Assembly (NCBI RefSeq): GCF_009765835.1 | Contig: NZ_LMUS01000001.1 | Span: 62,001 to 126,000 of the forward strand | Length of the DNA: 64,000 bases | Direction: 5' to 3' | From: Granulicella sp. L56 | Lineage (GTDB): Bacteria; Acidobacteriota; Terriglobia; Terriglobales; Acidobacteriaceae | Shown: in pieces, positions 1 to 8,245 of the stretch | Layout of the letters: each line of letters begins with the position of its first letter | How positions within the stretch are numbered: the stretch's first letter is position 1 | The notes under the pieces: model-generated | The model's database searches: none | Told to the model about the DNA's origin: nothing | What the model saw: the letters and a program-made list of their open reading frames with translations, nothing else | Program-made: the position numbers and the translations under genes

Positions 1-240
1 ACCGACCTTCAGGTTGCTGAAGATGTCGCCGAACGACTGGTGTACCGCCGCATCATGCCCCAGGAGAGTCAAATTCCCATTCAATCCCGCAAGCCACAGA
101 TACGGAGAAGCACTCACGTGCCACGTATCATTGGAAAACGACACTTCCTGTTGAGGCGACTCCACCTGCGCATGCGCCGTTGAATCAAGAGAGAAGAGCG
201 CTAGCACGCATAGCAACATCGGAATGCAGCTATTAGACAT
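1..240 (-). CDS. Outer-membrane-type protein, N-terminal part (cut by window edge)
   Basis: The reading frame is open from an ATG at 240 to the window edge, giving 80 residues. It begins with a typical signal peptide of about 25 residues ending in AHA-Q. After it comes a segment with WHVSASPYLWLAGLNG and later DIFSNLKVG, a pattern common at the start of beta-barrel outer-membrane proteins of unknown role. AGGA sits six bases before the ATG; a second in-frame ATG at 267 has no such site, so 240 is preferred. The gene is divergent from the VOC gene at 435. The family assignment is inference from the N-terminus only. Confidence 0.55.
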   Translation of the reverse strand, partial: MSNSCIPMLLCVLALFSLDSTAHAQVESPQQEVSFSNDTWHVSASPYLWLAGLNGNLTLLGHDAAVHQSFGDIFSNLKVG

Positions 241-434
241 CCGCGATCCTATATTCTTCGCGTTCATCGCCGTTACAGTGTACACAAGCGGATTTGCTTG
301 AAGTATCAATTTGCCTCTCGACTGGTATCCCTTTGTCGACAACTCATAAGTCGGCTTGTCGGAAGGGATCTAACAGGCAGAAGGGTATTTCTGCTGGGCT
401 AACCGTATAATCTGGTCAAATATAAGGGGACACC

Positions 435-929
435 ATGAAGATGCAACGCCGTGAAGTGCTTGGAGTGCTCACCGCCGCCGCCGGATCAGCATTGCTGCCG
501 GGTTCTTTTGCGGTCGCGGAGCCAACGGCCACAACGAAAGCTCCGGCGAAGGAAAGCGTGACTGGTATCGGCGGTTTCTTCTTTCGCGCGCATGATCCGA
601 AAGCCCTGGCGCAGTGGTATCAGGACCACCTCGGCATTTTTGTAACTCCGCAGAGCAAAGACGATCCTGTGTGGAATCAGCAGGCCGGACCGACGAGTTT
701 TACACCCTTTTCCGAGAAGACTAAATACTTTGGCGACGACACCAAGCAGTGGATGATCAACTTTCGCGTGGGCGATCTGGATAAGATGGCCGCACAGCTT
801 GAGGCCGCAGGCATCGCGGTGAAGGTGGACCCTATGGCTTATCCATACGGCCGCTTCGCACGCTTGCATGATCCGGAAGGCAATGCAATCGAGCTGTGGC
901 AGCCGTTGAATGCGGCCAACGCGAAGTGA
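435..929 (+). CDS. Exported VOC/glyoxalase-like protein
   Basis: This 164-residue protein has an N-terminal export signal with an RR pair (QRREVLGVLTAAAG), suggesting the Tat route, followed by one vicinal-oxygen-chelate domain at about residues 42-160. The domain start (GGFFFRAHDPKALAQWYQDH) and end (HDPEGNAIELWQP) are typical, and the E of IELW is the usual metal ligand. Members include glyoxalases, dioxygenases and antibiotic-binding proteins, so the substrate cannot be read here. An AAGGGGA ribosome site lies just before the ATG. Export of a VOC domain is less common than a cytoplasmic location. Confidence 0.8.
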   Translation: MKMQRREVLGVLTAAAGSALLPGSFAVAEPTATTKAPAKESVTGIGGFFFRAHDPKALAQWYQDHLGIFVTPQSKDDPVWNQQAGPTSFTPFSEKTKYFGDDTKQWMINFRVGDLDKMAAQLEAAGIAVKVDPMAYPYGRFARLHDPEGNAIELWQPLNAANAK

Positions 930-1031
930 TCCGGATCAGACTTAGCCAGACGTTTTCGCTTCGATCGGGAGCCTGCTGAGTTGGCCAACTGTATTGTGGT
1001 TAAGTGTCCGCTGTCTTCTAGCATTGGTTCT

Positions 1032-1256
1032 CAGACAGTTACAGTCCGTATCCTGAGCCAGGACGATAACAACGTGCAGGTCATGGGCATGTCAAGAAAA
1101 ATCGCCACCTACTCCAAGTCAGGCCTCACCCTGTTCACGATCATCGACACCAACCCAATGCCTCCCTACGCAGGAAGAATCGCAGGAGACGACCTGGATA
1201 CCCTGGTACGCTACCTCAGTTCCCTTCCACCTATAAACGAGAGCGCCCAGAAGTAA
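1032..1256 (+). pseudogene. Remnant of cytochrome-c domain C-terminus
   Basis: The frame encodes a segment starting TVTVRILSQDD and ending MPPYAGRIAGDDL followed by LVRYLSSLPP. This order resembles the end of c-type cytochrome domains attached to PQQ-like or membrane dehydrogenases in acidobacteria, where a methionine ligand precedes a final helix ending YLSSL. No CxxCH heme site is present upstream, and the only nearby start is a TTG at 981 without a ribosome site. It is best read as the 3' remnant of a larger lost gene. A short real gene of unknown role is the alternative. Confidence 0.4.
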
Positions 1257-1541
1257 CGTGCATGCCTTCATTTGCTTCCGAAAGCGCGTTTATCGATACT
1301 TCCCATGCATTGATCCGCTGCAAGCAAGTACGATGAGTGCATAGGCCCGTTCTCAATAACCGAGAATTGTAGTTTCCGAAAACCGGGCAGCCTCAACCGG
1401 TTGCCGATAGGAGAGGCCCACGAGCTGCGCAGTTCGCGCCGATGGCCTAAATAGGATTGCTAATCAGCATTCTAAGTACCGATTCAGCCCCATCCTCGCA
1501 GCTCGATCATCATATTTGAGGCATCGATGAATATCTCCAGG

Positions 1542-2882
1542 TCAGGGAGATTTGATTTCATCGAAAACGAATGACTCAAGCGTTTGGATAGACTCAGCGA
1601 CTCCTTGCGCAAGCTGCGGCTCGTTCTCGAGAATTGCAAAATATTTGCTCCTGTCCTCAGCAAAATAACCACGGATCGCGATCCAGTCCTTACTGGGCGT
1701 TTTCGCTACATCTGCCAACTTTTCAGCTGCGCTCCTTAGAGTGGATTGCCGCTCAGTCCCATTTTCTCTTTGAGCAGAGAGACATAATGCGCAGCATTCG
1801 AGGTACGCAAGGTATCCGAGTTGAGGGGACTCTCTGCCTTCATCGTAGTGCTTCCGCGAGTGGGCCCTTTTCAGAGCATCCCTAGCCGACAATGGATTCT
1901 TAAACGCTTCCAACTCGATGAGGGCGATAGAGACTAGAGGTTTCTGGAATTGCGTTCCGACGCCACTCGCCTTCTCAAAGTAACTCCGCGAGATGCTCGC
2001 AACAGTCTTGTTGTCGTAATACTGCGAAAAATTTCCAGCCCGCATCAGGAGAGTGTAGTTGTCAGGATCAAGGTCGGATGCGCGATCGAAGTAGAACTGT
2101 GCCCGATAGAAATGTTCTGGGTTTTTGCTCTTTTCGAATTCGTCACCGCCATTAGTAGTCGAATAGAATTTGCTTCCATAAAAGACTCCAAGCAGCTGAT
2201 AGATTTCAGCTAACTCTTTCTCGTGTCCCTTCGTGTTCAGCAGCAGCGCCGTAGTGACAGCCCCCTCGTAAAACAGAATCCGCTGGATCCTAGCTGGCTC
2301 TAGCGAGCTGAAGCTATTATCTGGAGCATCCCGAGGAGCCAATGATTCGCACTCAGTGCGCAGGTTTGCAAGGATGCTCTTGAAATTCCTCTGAATGCGA
2401 CCAAGCATCGGAAAGTCCAATTCAAGCTCATCCCGCAGTCGTTCGAGGTTCGCCAAGGAGCCCTTTGATGCTCGCTCAAATTCTTTCCTCTGACCATCTA
2501 GCGCCTTCCATGAGACCACACCAAGGATGATCGTATATAGACCGACTGCAGTCATCATGAGCACGACAATCCGAGTCAGATAGTCCAGTTCATCTTTTTC
2601 GGCTGAAAAGGTCGCGCTCTGAGTCTCAACTTCCTGCGCCAATTTGGAGATTTCGTCGGCAAAATATTGCGTCCCTTTTTCATCGGTAGCCGAAGTGGCT
2701 GACTTGCCCTCTGGAAGATGTGCGGTCGCAACGATTTGACCGGATATCGCCTTCACCGTGCTGGAGGGCACCCACATTGCAACGATCAGACCCGCGGTCG
2801 CCGTTCCCAAAAGGAGTGCCAAAAATTTGAATGCTCGCCACGAAGGCGCATTTATCTCTTCAGTTTCCGGCACGCGATCCAA
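1542..2882 (-). CDS. Membrane protein with coiled coil and TPR-like repeats
   Basis: The protein has up to 446 residues, with membrane segments at about 16-38 and 105-125. Between them lies a 65-residue loop with heptad character. The region after the second segment is helical, with at least one TPR-like unit (YFDRASDLDPDNYTLLMRAG). I recognise no enzyme motif. The first codon is TTG at 2882, with GAGG one base away; GTG at 2873 is better spaced from the same GAGG and may be the true start. Base composition is lower in GC than the housekeeping genes. The gene stands alone next to a cytochrome remnant, which fits an accessory region. Function unknown. Confidence 0.6.
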   Translation of the reverse strand: MDRVPETEEINAPSWRAFKFLALLLGTATAGLIVAMWVPSSTVKAISGQIVATAHLPEGKSATSATDEKGTQYFADEISKLAQEVETQSATFSAEKDELDYLTRIVVLMMTAVGLYTIILGVVSWKALDGQRKEFERASKGSLANLERLRDELELDFPMLGRIQRNFKSILANLRTECESLAPRDAPDNSFSSLEPARIQRILFYEGAVTTALLLNTKGHEKELAEIYQLLGVFYGSKFYSTTNGGDEFEKSKNPEHFYRAQFYFDRASDLDPDNYTLLMRAGNFSQYYDNKTVASISRSYFEKASGVGTQFQKPLVSIALIELEAFKNPLSARDALKRAHSRKHYDEGRESPQLGYLAYLECCALCLSAQRENGTERQSTLRSAAEKLADVAKTPSKDWIAIRGYFAEDRSKYFAILENEPQLAQGVAESIQTLESFVFDEIKSP

Positions 2883-3052
2883 ACCTCAAATGAAAGTTGA
2901 CGATGCTTGTGAGTGCCAGTTCTATCACAAACTCGCCAATGCACTCATCGAATGATGGCTTGAAGTCGCCTTCGAGTAAGAAAAATGCCATAACCCTCCC
3001 CACCAACCCTTGACACCCCCGCTATAATTAACTCAGCAGGAAGAGACAAGCC

Positions 3053-3078
3053 CGGCCCATCGCCGGGACTTTTCATTT
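3053..3078 (+). terminator. Hairpin with short T tract upstream of holB
   Basis: CCCGGC and GCCGGG form a 6-bp GC stem around a five-base loop, followed by ACTTTT. It lies between the divergent TPR gene and holB, after a TATAAT-like box at 3015. It could be an attenuator or the end of a short transcript. No known riboswitch class is recognised. Confidence 0.35.
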
Positions 3079-3190
3079 AACCCAAGCTAAAATCAAGTAC
3101 TGACTAGCTACAGACCAAAGTCCGGACTTAGGTTCTTTCTTTTGAAGACTTTAGTACTTAAGTATGGGGGAGGGGGATACCACACCAAAG

Positions 3191-4333
3191 ATGACGCAGA
3201 CCGCAGGCTTCCCCACCACCTTCAACGACTTCCTCGGCAACTCCAGTGCCATCGAGCACCTGCGCACCGCCATGGCCGCCGGTCGCCTGCCGCACTCGCT
3301 CATCCTCGCCGGACCCAGCGGAGCCGGAAAGTACACCCTCGCCCTCATGCTGGCCATGGCGGTCGAGTGCGAGCGCCAGCCCCGCGACCTCTGGTCCAAC
3401 GGCCAGTCCCTCGCCAGCTTCTGCGGAGTCTGCCACAACTGCACCCGCATCGCCTCTGCCGCCAACCTCGAAGAAGAGGTCGATAAAGCCGTAGCCGCCC
3501 GCGAAGAACTCCGCGACGCCGACAAAAAAGATACCCGCGTCCTAGTCCAGCCTCATCCCGACGTTCTCATCATCCCTCCCGACCCGCCGCAGCTCCTCAT
3601 CAAACTCGGACAGGTCCGCTCCGTTATCCAGCGCTCGCACTACCTTCCCTCCGAAGCGCCCAGGAAGATCTTCATCCTCACCGCCGCCAGCTTCATGAAA
3701 GAAGCGGCCAACTCCCTGCTCAAAGTCCTCGAAGAGCCGCCCGAAACTGTCCACATCATCATTCTGGCCGAAAACCCCGGCGAACTGTTGCCCACCATTC
3801 GCTCCCGCTGCGCCACCGTTCGTCTCGGCGCACTGCCAGTCGAAGAGATCGAGATGCTGCTCGCCGACCGTCGCCCCGACGTTCCCGCCAAACAGCGCAC
3901 TCTCATCGCCCGCCTCGCTCAAGGAGCCGCTGGCAAAGCCCTCGGCTTCGACCTCGCCGCCTACACCGCCGCGCGAGCCGACGCTCTCCTGCTCCTCCGC
4001 AACGCCGCCAGCGAGCCCGATCACACCGCTCTCTTCAAGATGACCGAGACCTATCGCGCCGGAGCCGAAGGCCAGCATAAGACCACCGCTCTGCTGCGCT
4101 CCCTATCGCTTCTGCTCGAAGACCTTCTCCTGCTCGGAGCCGGAACGCCCGAGCTCATCCGCAACACCGACCTTCGACCCGAACTCGACCGCCTCTCGCA
4201 GACCCTCTCCTTCCAGTGGATCGAAGGCGCGGCCCGCGGCCTCGATCAGGTCTACAGCGGCCTCCGCCGCAACCTGCTTCGCTCGCTCTCCCTCGACGCC
4301 TTCGCCGGACAACTAGCCCTCTCAGCCCGATGA
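3191..4333 (+). CDS. holB: DNA polymerase III delta' subunit
   Basis: This clamp-loader subunit opens the sliding clamp with DnaX and delta. The product has 380 residues from the ATG at 3191. The AAA+ part shows FNDFLGN near the start, a Walker A loop GPSGAGKYT, a cysteine set C..CGVCHNC for zinc, the helix EAANSLLKVLEEPP, and sensor 1 IRSRC. An in-frame ATG at 3164 would add nine residues (MGEGDTTPK) encoded by a G-rich run; neither start has a well-spaced ribosome site, and the family normally begins just before FxDFLGN, which favours 3191. The stop overlaps tsaC by ATGA, indicating translational coupling. Confidence 0.88.
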   Translation: MTQTAGFPTTFNDFLGNSSAIEHLRTAMAAGRLPHSLILAGPSGAGKYTLALMLAMAVECERQPRDLWSNGQSLASFCGVCHNCTRIASAANLEEEVDKAVAAREELRDADKKDTRVLVQPHPDVLIIPPDPPQLLIKLGQVRSVIQRSHYLPSEAPRKIFILTAASFMKEAANSLLKVLEEPPETVHIIILAENPGELLPTIRSRCATVRLGALPVEEIEMLLADRRPDVPAKQRTLIARLAQGAAGKALGFDLAAYTAARADALLLLRNAASEPDHTALFKMTETYRAGAEGQHKTTALLRSLSLLLEDLLLLGAGTPELIRNTDLRPELDRLSQTLSFQWIEGAARGLDQVYSGLRRNLLRSLSLDAFAGQLALSAR

Positions 4334-5319
4334 CACTTCGCCTTCAACCCTCCGAGGTCGAGCAAGCCGCAAAGATCCTTCGCGAAGGCGGCACAGTGGC
4401 CTTCCCCACCGAAACCGTCTACGGCCTCGGAGCCAACGCGCTAGACGAAGCAGCCATAGCAAAAATCTTCGCTGCCAAAGCCCGCCCTTCTTGGGACCCT
4501 CTGATCGTCCACGTCAGCGATCAAAAGATGCTAGCAAAGGTAGCTATATCAACACCTCAAGCACATAATCTCATCCAACGCTTTTGGCCGGGCCCGCTAA
4601 CACTGCTCCTGCCGCGAACCCCAGAAGTTCCCGACGCAATCACCGCCGGAAGACCTCTGATCGGCGTGCGAATGCCATCGCATCCGCTCGCGCTCGCCCT
4701 CATTCGCGCCGCCGGAGTTCCCATCGCCGCGCCCAGCGCCAACCGCTTCGGACACACCAGTCCAACCACAGCCGATCACGTCCTCGAAGACCTCGACGGC
4801 CGCATCGACGCCATCCTCGACGGCGGCCCAACAACAGTCGGAGTCGAATCCACCGTCCTCGATCCTAACCAAAGCCCCATGCTGATCTATCGCCCCGGAG
4901 CGATCACACCCGAGATGATCGAGCAGGTCGCCGGCCCCGTTCGCATCTTCCAACCCATCGCTGCCCAGCAGGAAAATCCAGCCAGCCTTCCCTCACCCGG
5001 CGTTGGAATCCGTCACTACGCGCCTCGCGCAAAGCTCATCCTCGTAACCAGCGAAGAGGAGTTGCACCAGCAGGAAGAACGGCACGCAGGAGAAAAAATC
5101 GGAGTTCTGCTCCCGCAAGGCTGGACACTAAAGCCTTCCACAGAAGTCTTCCCTTGGGCCTCGTGGGAAGACGGAGAAGCCTTGGCCCAGCGTCTCTTCG
5201 CTGGCCTGCGCGACCTCGACACCCGCGGCGTCACCACCATCCTCTGTCCGCTACCCGAAGCCAGCGGAGTCGGCCTCGCCATCCGCGACCGCCTCGAAAA
5301 AGCGGCGCGCACCAAGTAG
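4330..5319 (+). CDS. tsaC: Threonylcarbamoyl-AMP synthase, Sua5 type
   Basis: This enzyme makes threonylcarbamoyl-AMP from threonine, bicarbonate and ATP for the t6A37 modification of ANN-decoding tRNAs. The 329-residue protein has the YrdC domain first (GGTVAFPTETVYGLGANA, then KARPSWDPLIVHV). After it comes the Sua5 domain, joined through the SPGVGIRHYAPRA linker, which closes over the active site. Full Sua5 length separates it from the shorter TsaC/YrdC form. The ATG overlaps the holB stop by four bases. A longer open frame from 4216 runs inside holB and is not used. Confidence 0.9.
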   Translation: MTLRLQPSEVEQAAKILREGGTVAFPTETVYGLGANALDEAAIAKIFAAKARPSWDPLIVHVSDQKMLAKVAISTPQAHNLIQRFWPGPLTLLLPRTPEVPDAITAGRPLIGVRMPSHPLALALIRAAGVPIAAPSANRFGHTSPTTADHVLEDLDGRIDAILDGGPTTVGVESTVLDPNQSPMLIYRPGAITPEMIEQVAGPVRIFQPIAAQQENPASLPSPGVGIRHYAPRAKLILVTSEEELHQQEERHAGEKIGVLLPQGWTLKPSTEVFPWASWEDGEALAQRLFAGLRDLDTRGVTTILCPLPEASGVGLAIRDRLEKAARTK

Positions 5320-5323
5320 CTCG

Positions 5324-5329
5324 TATACT
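5324..5329 (+). promoter_or_regulatory. Possible -10 box for a leaderless CYTH transcript
   Basis: TATACT lies six bases before the ATG at 5336, and no ribosome site is present there. With the usual -10 to +1 distance, transcription would start at or next to the ATG. No good -35 box is seen, so this is weak. Confidence 0.3.
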
Positions 5330-5335
5330 CAACCC

Positions 5336-5938
5336 ATGCAAAGCGCAGAGATCGAACTCAAATTCCCCATCTCCGATCCCGCCGCACTTCAGGCCCGTCT
5401 TCCCCAACTTGGCTTCCATCTCGACACACCACGCACCTTCGAGCACAACACCCTCTACGACACGCCCACCCGCGACCTCCGCGCAAAAAAACAGCTCCTT
5501 CGCATCCGCCAGTACGGTGAACTCTGTACCGTCACCCACAAGCGCCAGCCTGATCGTGCCTCCATCGACACCACCCGCTACAAGATCCGCATCGAGACCG
5601 AAACCACCGTCGCCGACGGCCCCGCACTCTCTGAGATCTTCCAGCAACTCGGCTACGCTCCTGTCTTTACCTACGAAAAGTTTCGGACCGAGTGGTCCCA
5701 CAACCCCGAACGCTCCGCCCATCTCGTCATCGACGAGACCCCTATCGGCAACTACGTCGAGCTCGAAGGCCCTCCCGAATGGATCGACCGAACTCTCGCC
5801 GAGCTGAAGATCGACTCCGCCACCTGCATCACCGACAGCTACGGCACGCTCTTCCTCAACTGGAAGCAGCGCACCGGCAGCCCCGCCGAAGACCTCACCT
5901 TCGCCGCTATCTCTACCCCGGTCCTCACTCCCCGCTAA
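5336..5938 (+). CDS. CYTH-domain protein (class IV adenylate cyclase / triphosphatase-like)
   Basis: The 200-residue protein starts with the CYTH signature EIELKF (ExExK) at residues 5-10, which binds triphosphate through metal. Later tunnel strands carry LLRIRQYG, YKIRIETE, EKFRTEW and YVELEGPPEWID, as in triphosphate tunnel enzymes. Bacterial members hydrolyse inorganic triphosphate or thiamine triphosphate, and a few make cAMP; the sequence alone does not decide which. It lies 16 bases after tsaC with no ribosome site, so it may be read through from the holB-tsaC transcript or start its own leaderless mRNA. Confidence 0.82.
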   Translation: MQSAEIELKFPISDPAALQARLPQLGFHLDTPRTFEHNTLYDTPTRDLRAKKQLLRIRQYGELCTVTHKRQPDRASIDTTRYKIRIETETTVADGPALSEIFQQLGYAPVFTYEKFRTEWSHNPERSAHLVIDETPIGNYVELEGPPEWIDRTLAELKIDSATCITDSYGTLFLNWKQRTGSPAEDLTFAAISTPVLTPR

Positions 5939-5987
5939 AGCTCTCGCCATCTCCGCCGATACAACCTCTGTACCCCGGAGGTTTTAC

Positions 5988-6323
5988 TTGGCAGTCTCAT
6001 TCCGTTCTTCGCGCCCCCTTCTCGTCGTAGGAAGTCTCTTCCTCTGCGCCGGAGCCGCCTTTGCCGGCAACGTCCATCGAGCCGTTGTTACCCGTGTCGC
6101 CCCCAGTTACCCCGAACTCGCGCGCCGCATGCACGTCGGCGGCACCGTCGTTCTTATGGTCACCGTCCAGCCCGACGGTGCCGTTTTGAAGACCAAGGTC
6201 GAGTCAGGCCATCCCCTGTTGGCCGCCGCCGCAGAGGACGCAGTCAAGCGCTGGCGCTTCGAGCCCGGCCCCGACACCTCCGAGTCCGAGATCGAAGTCA
6301 ACTTCAAAAGCGACCTACAGTAG
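5988..6323 (+). CDS. Exported stand-alone TonB C-terminal domain
   Basis: The 111-residue product has a signal peptide ending near AFA-G, then directly one TonB C-terminal domain: [20 protein letters not shown], a VQPDG turn, and AVKRWRFEP. The usual N-terminal anchor plus proline-rich span that couples TonB to ExbBD is missing, so it cannot act as a classical TonB. A secreted periplasmic adaptor role is an inference. The start is TTG at 5988, set by a perfect GGAGG at 5977-5981. Confidence 0.78.
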   Translation: MAVSFRSSRPLLVVGSLFLCAGAAFAGNVHRAVVTRVAPSYPELARRMHVGGTVVLMVTVQPDGAVLKTKVESGHPLLAAAAEDAVKRWRFEPGPDTSESEIEVNFKSDLQ

Positions 6324-6363
6324 CCACTCCCCACCGGCGACCACCGTACAGGTAAGGACCATC

Positions 6364-8076
6364 ATGAAACTTGAATCCAAGCTCGGCCTCAGCACCGGCT
6401 TTCTCATCATCGCCATGTTCCTCAGCGCCTATACGGCGCATGTCCGTATCGAAGAGGCCAACCACCTCTCCGATGTCGTCACCACCAGCCGCCTTCCCAT
6501 CATCATGGGTAGCCGCGATGTCGACTCACACCTCACCCGCACCATCAGCAGCCTTGAGTCCTACATGCTCTTCGGCCTCGACCCAGCTACCTCAGCCAGC
6601 TTCCGCGAGGCGCGCAAGCAGCAGTTTGAGATGGCCGAAGCAGCCGTAGCCAAGCTTAGCCAGGACAGCACCCACTTCGATCTCGGTGCCGACTCCTCGC
6701 GCCTCGCCATGCTGGAATCCGGGCTGGCAAGGCTCAAGCCGCTCGAAGAAAAAGTCGAAGCGCTCAACGAGACCAAGACCTCGCAGGGCACCGCGCAGGC
6801 TTATGACACGCTGCAGAACCAGATTCTGCCGCTCGAAAGATCGTTATTCACCACGGTGACCGACCTGGCCCAGTCGCAGATGTCGCAGACCAACGAAGAG
6901 CTTGTTCAACTGCGCCGCGCCAACCGCTCCACGCTGCTGACGCTCTGGCTGGCGACCATCTTCGGCGCGATCGTCGGCGGCCTCATCTCCACGTTCCTTG
7001 CACGCCGCATTACCAAAGGCGTCGACCTCGTCGCCGAACGCGCCAACGCCATTGCTGCCGGTGACCTTACCGGTGACGCGCTCGACTTGAAGAGTCAGGA
7101 CCAAATCGGCTCGCTCGCCACCGCCATGCAGCAGATGCAGACCAGCCTCAGCAGCATCATCGGCACCGTGGTCCATACCTCCGGCTCGCTTACTGGCAGC
7201 GCGGCTTCCATGCGCACGGCCAGCGACCAGATCCACCGCCGCATCGACCAGCAGAGCCAGCAGACACAACAGGCTGCAACCGCAATGCAGGAGATGTCCG
7301 CCTCGATCGCCGAGGTCTCGCGGCATACACAATCCGCCGCCGAGACCGCACGCAACGCTGCCGAGACCGCACGCGACGGTGGCACCATCGTCAAAGAAGT
7401 GCTGGGCAACATGCACTCCATCGCTACCGCCGTCAGGGATACCTCATCCACGGTAACGCTCCTCGGCGACGATTCCCGGCGCATCAGCCAGATCGTCACC
7501 GTCATCGACGAGATTGCCCGCAAGACCAACCTGCTTGCCCTCAACGCAGCCATCGAAGCCGCACGCGCCGGAGATCAGGGTCGTGGCTTCGCCGTGGTCG
7601 CCGGAGAGGTCCGCCGCCTCGCCGAGAGTACCGCGCAGGCTACCGGCGAGATTGCCAGCATGATTCAGGGCATTCAAGACCGCACCCGCACCGCGATTGC
7701 CAGCATGGAGAGCGGCACGGAGACGGTGCAGCAAGGCGTCGTCACCACCACGCAGGCTGGAGAGGCGCTCGAAAAAATCATCGGCATGGCAGAGCGCGTC
7801 GACCGCATGATCGCGCAGATCGCCATCGCAGCCTCGCAACAGGCTGCCGCAGCGGACCAGTCAAGCGCAAGCCTCGACTCCATCCACTCGCTCAGCCACG
7901 AGAACCTTACCGAGATGGCAACCACGGCAGCGGGCATCGAATCGCTGCGCAGCACCGCTGTCGCACTCGAGCAACAGGTCGACCGCTTCCGGCTTCAGTC
8001 TCCCGCAGACTCGCGGCTGATGCGCTCCCCCAAAACGTCGGAGATGCATCCCGCCGCCACTTTCCAACCCGCATAA
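6364..8076 (+). CDS. Methyl-accepting chemotaxis protein
   Basis: This transmembrane chemoreceptor signals through CheW/CheA. The 570 residues hold TM1 at about 9-27, a periplasmic four-helix-bundle sensor to about 188, TM2 at 190-212, a HAMP domain to about 265, and a long cytoplasmic coiled coil. The conserved hairpin tip is at about 382-420 ([20 protein letters not shown], then [16 protein letters not shown]). The C-terminus lacks a CheR-docking pentapeptide. AAGGA stands five bases before the ATG. No che genes are next to it, so it is an orphan receptor. A strong terminator follows. Confidence 0.93.
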   Translation: MKLESKLGLSTGFLIIAMFLSAYTAHVRIEEANHLSDVVTTSRLPIIMGSRDVDSHLTRTISSLESYMLFGLDPATSASFREARKQQFEMAEAAVAKLSQDSTHFDLGADSSRLAMLESGLARLKPLEEKVEALNETKTSQGTAQAYDTLQNQILPLERSLFTTVTDLAQSQMSQTNEELVQLRRANRSTLLTLWLATIFGAIVGGLISTFLARRITKGVDLVAERANAIAAGDLTGDALDLKSQDQIGSLATAMQQMQTSLSSIIGTVVHTSGSLTGSAASMRTASDQIHRRIDQQSQQTQQAATAMQEMSASIAEVSRHTQSAAETARNAAETARDGGTIVKEVLGNMHSIATAVRDTSSTVTLLGDDSRRISQIVTVIDEIARKTNLLALNAAIEAARAGDQGRGFAVVAGEVRRLAESTAQATGEIASMIQGIQDRTRTAIASMESGTETVQQGVVTTTQAGEALEKIIGMAERVDRMIAQIAIAASQQAAAADQSSASLDSIHSLSHENLTEMATTAAGIESLRSTAVALEQQVDRFRLQSPADSRLMRSPKTSEMHPAATFQPA

Positions 8077-8094
8077 CCTATCCCAAACGCTTTG

Positions 8095-8125
8095 GGGGTC
8101 CGCACAATGCGGACCCCATTTTTTT
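8095..8125 (+). terminator. Rho-independent terminator of the chemoreceptor gene
   Basis: GGGGTCCGC and GCGGACCCC pair perfectly around ACAAT and are followed by A and seven T. Confidence 0.85.
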
Positions 8126-8172
8126 GCTCGGCATTTTTTTTGCGATTGCCCTTGATTTCTTACCACAACCGC

Positions 8173-8219
8173 ACGTCATCTCGACCGAAGCGCAGCGAAG
8201 TGGAGAGACCCCTGTATTT
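8173..8219 (+). repeat. Dispersed intergenic repeat, family A, copy 1
   Basis: It begins ACGTCATCTCGACCGAAG, has a short variable palindromic centre (CGCAGCG), then AGTGGAGAGACC and CTGTATTT. The same layout occurs near 14723, 27222, 30023, 34210 and 38676, with a degenerate copy near 23884. All copies are between genes. It lies between the terminator of the chemoreceptor and the stop of the E1 gene. Confidence 0.8.
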
Positions 8220-8245
8220 GTCTTCCCTCAACAGAGCAGCAAGTC

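Noticed and set aside
3008..3020. TTGACA plus TATAAT as a normal promoter
   Set aside because: The spacing is about seven bases instead of 17, so the two boxes cannot work together.
4216..4329. Upstream extension of the tsaC frame
   Set aside because: It lies within holB in another frame; the ATGA overlap at 4330 is the natural start.
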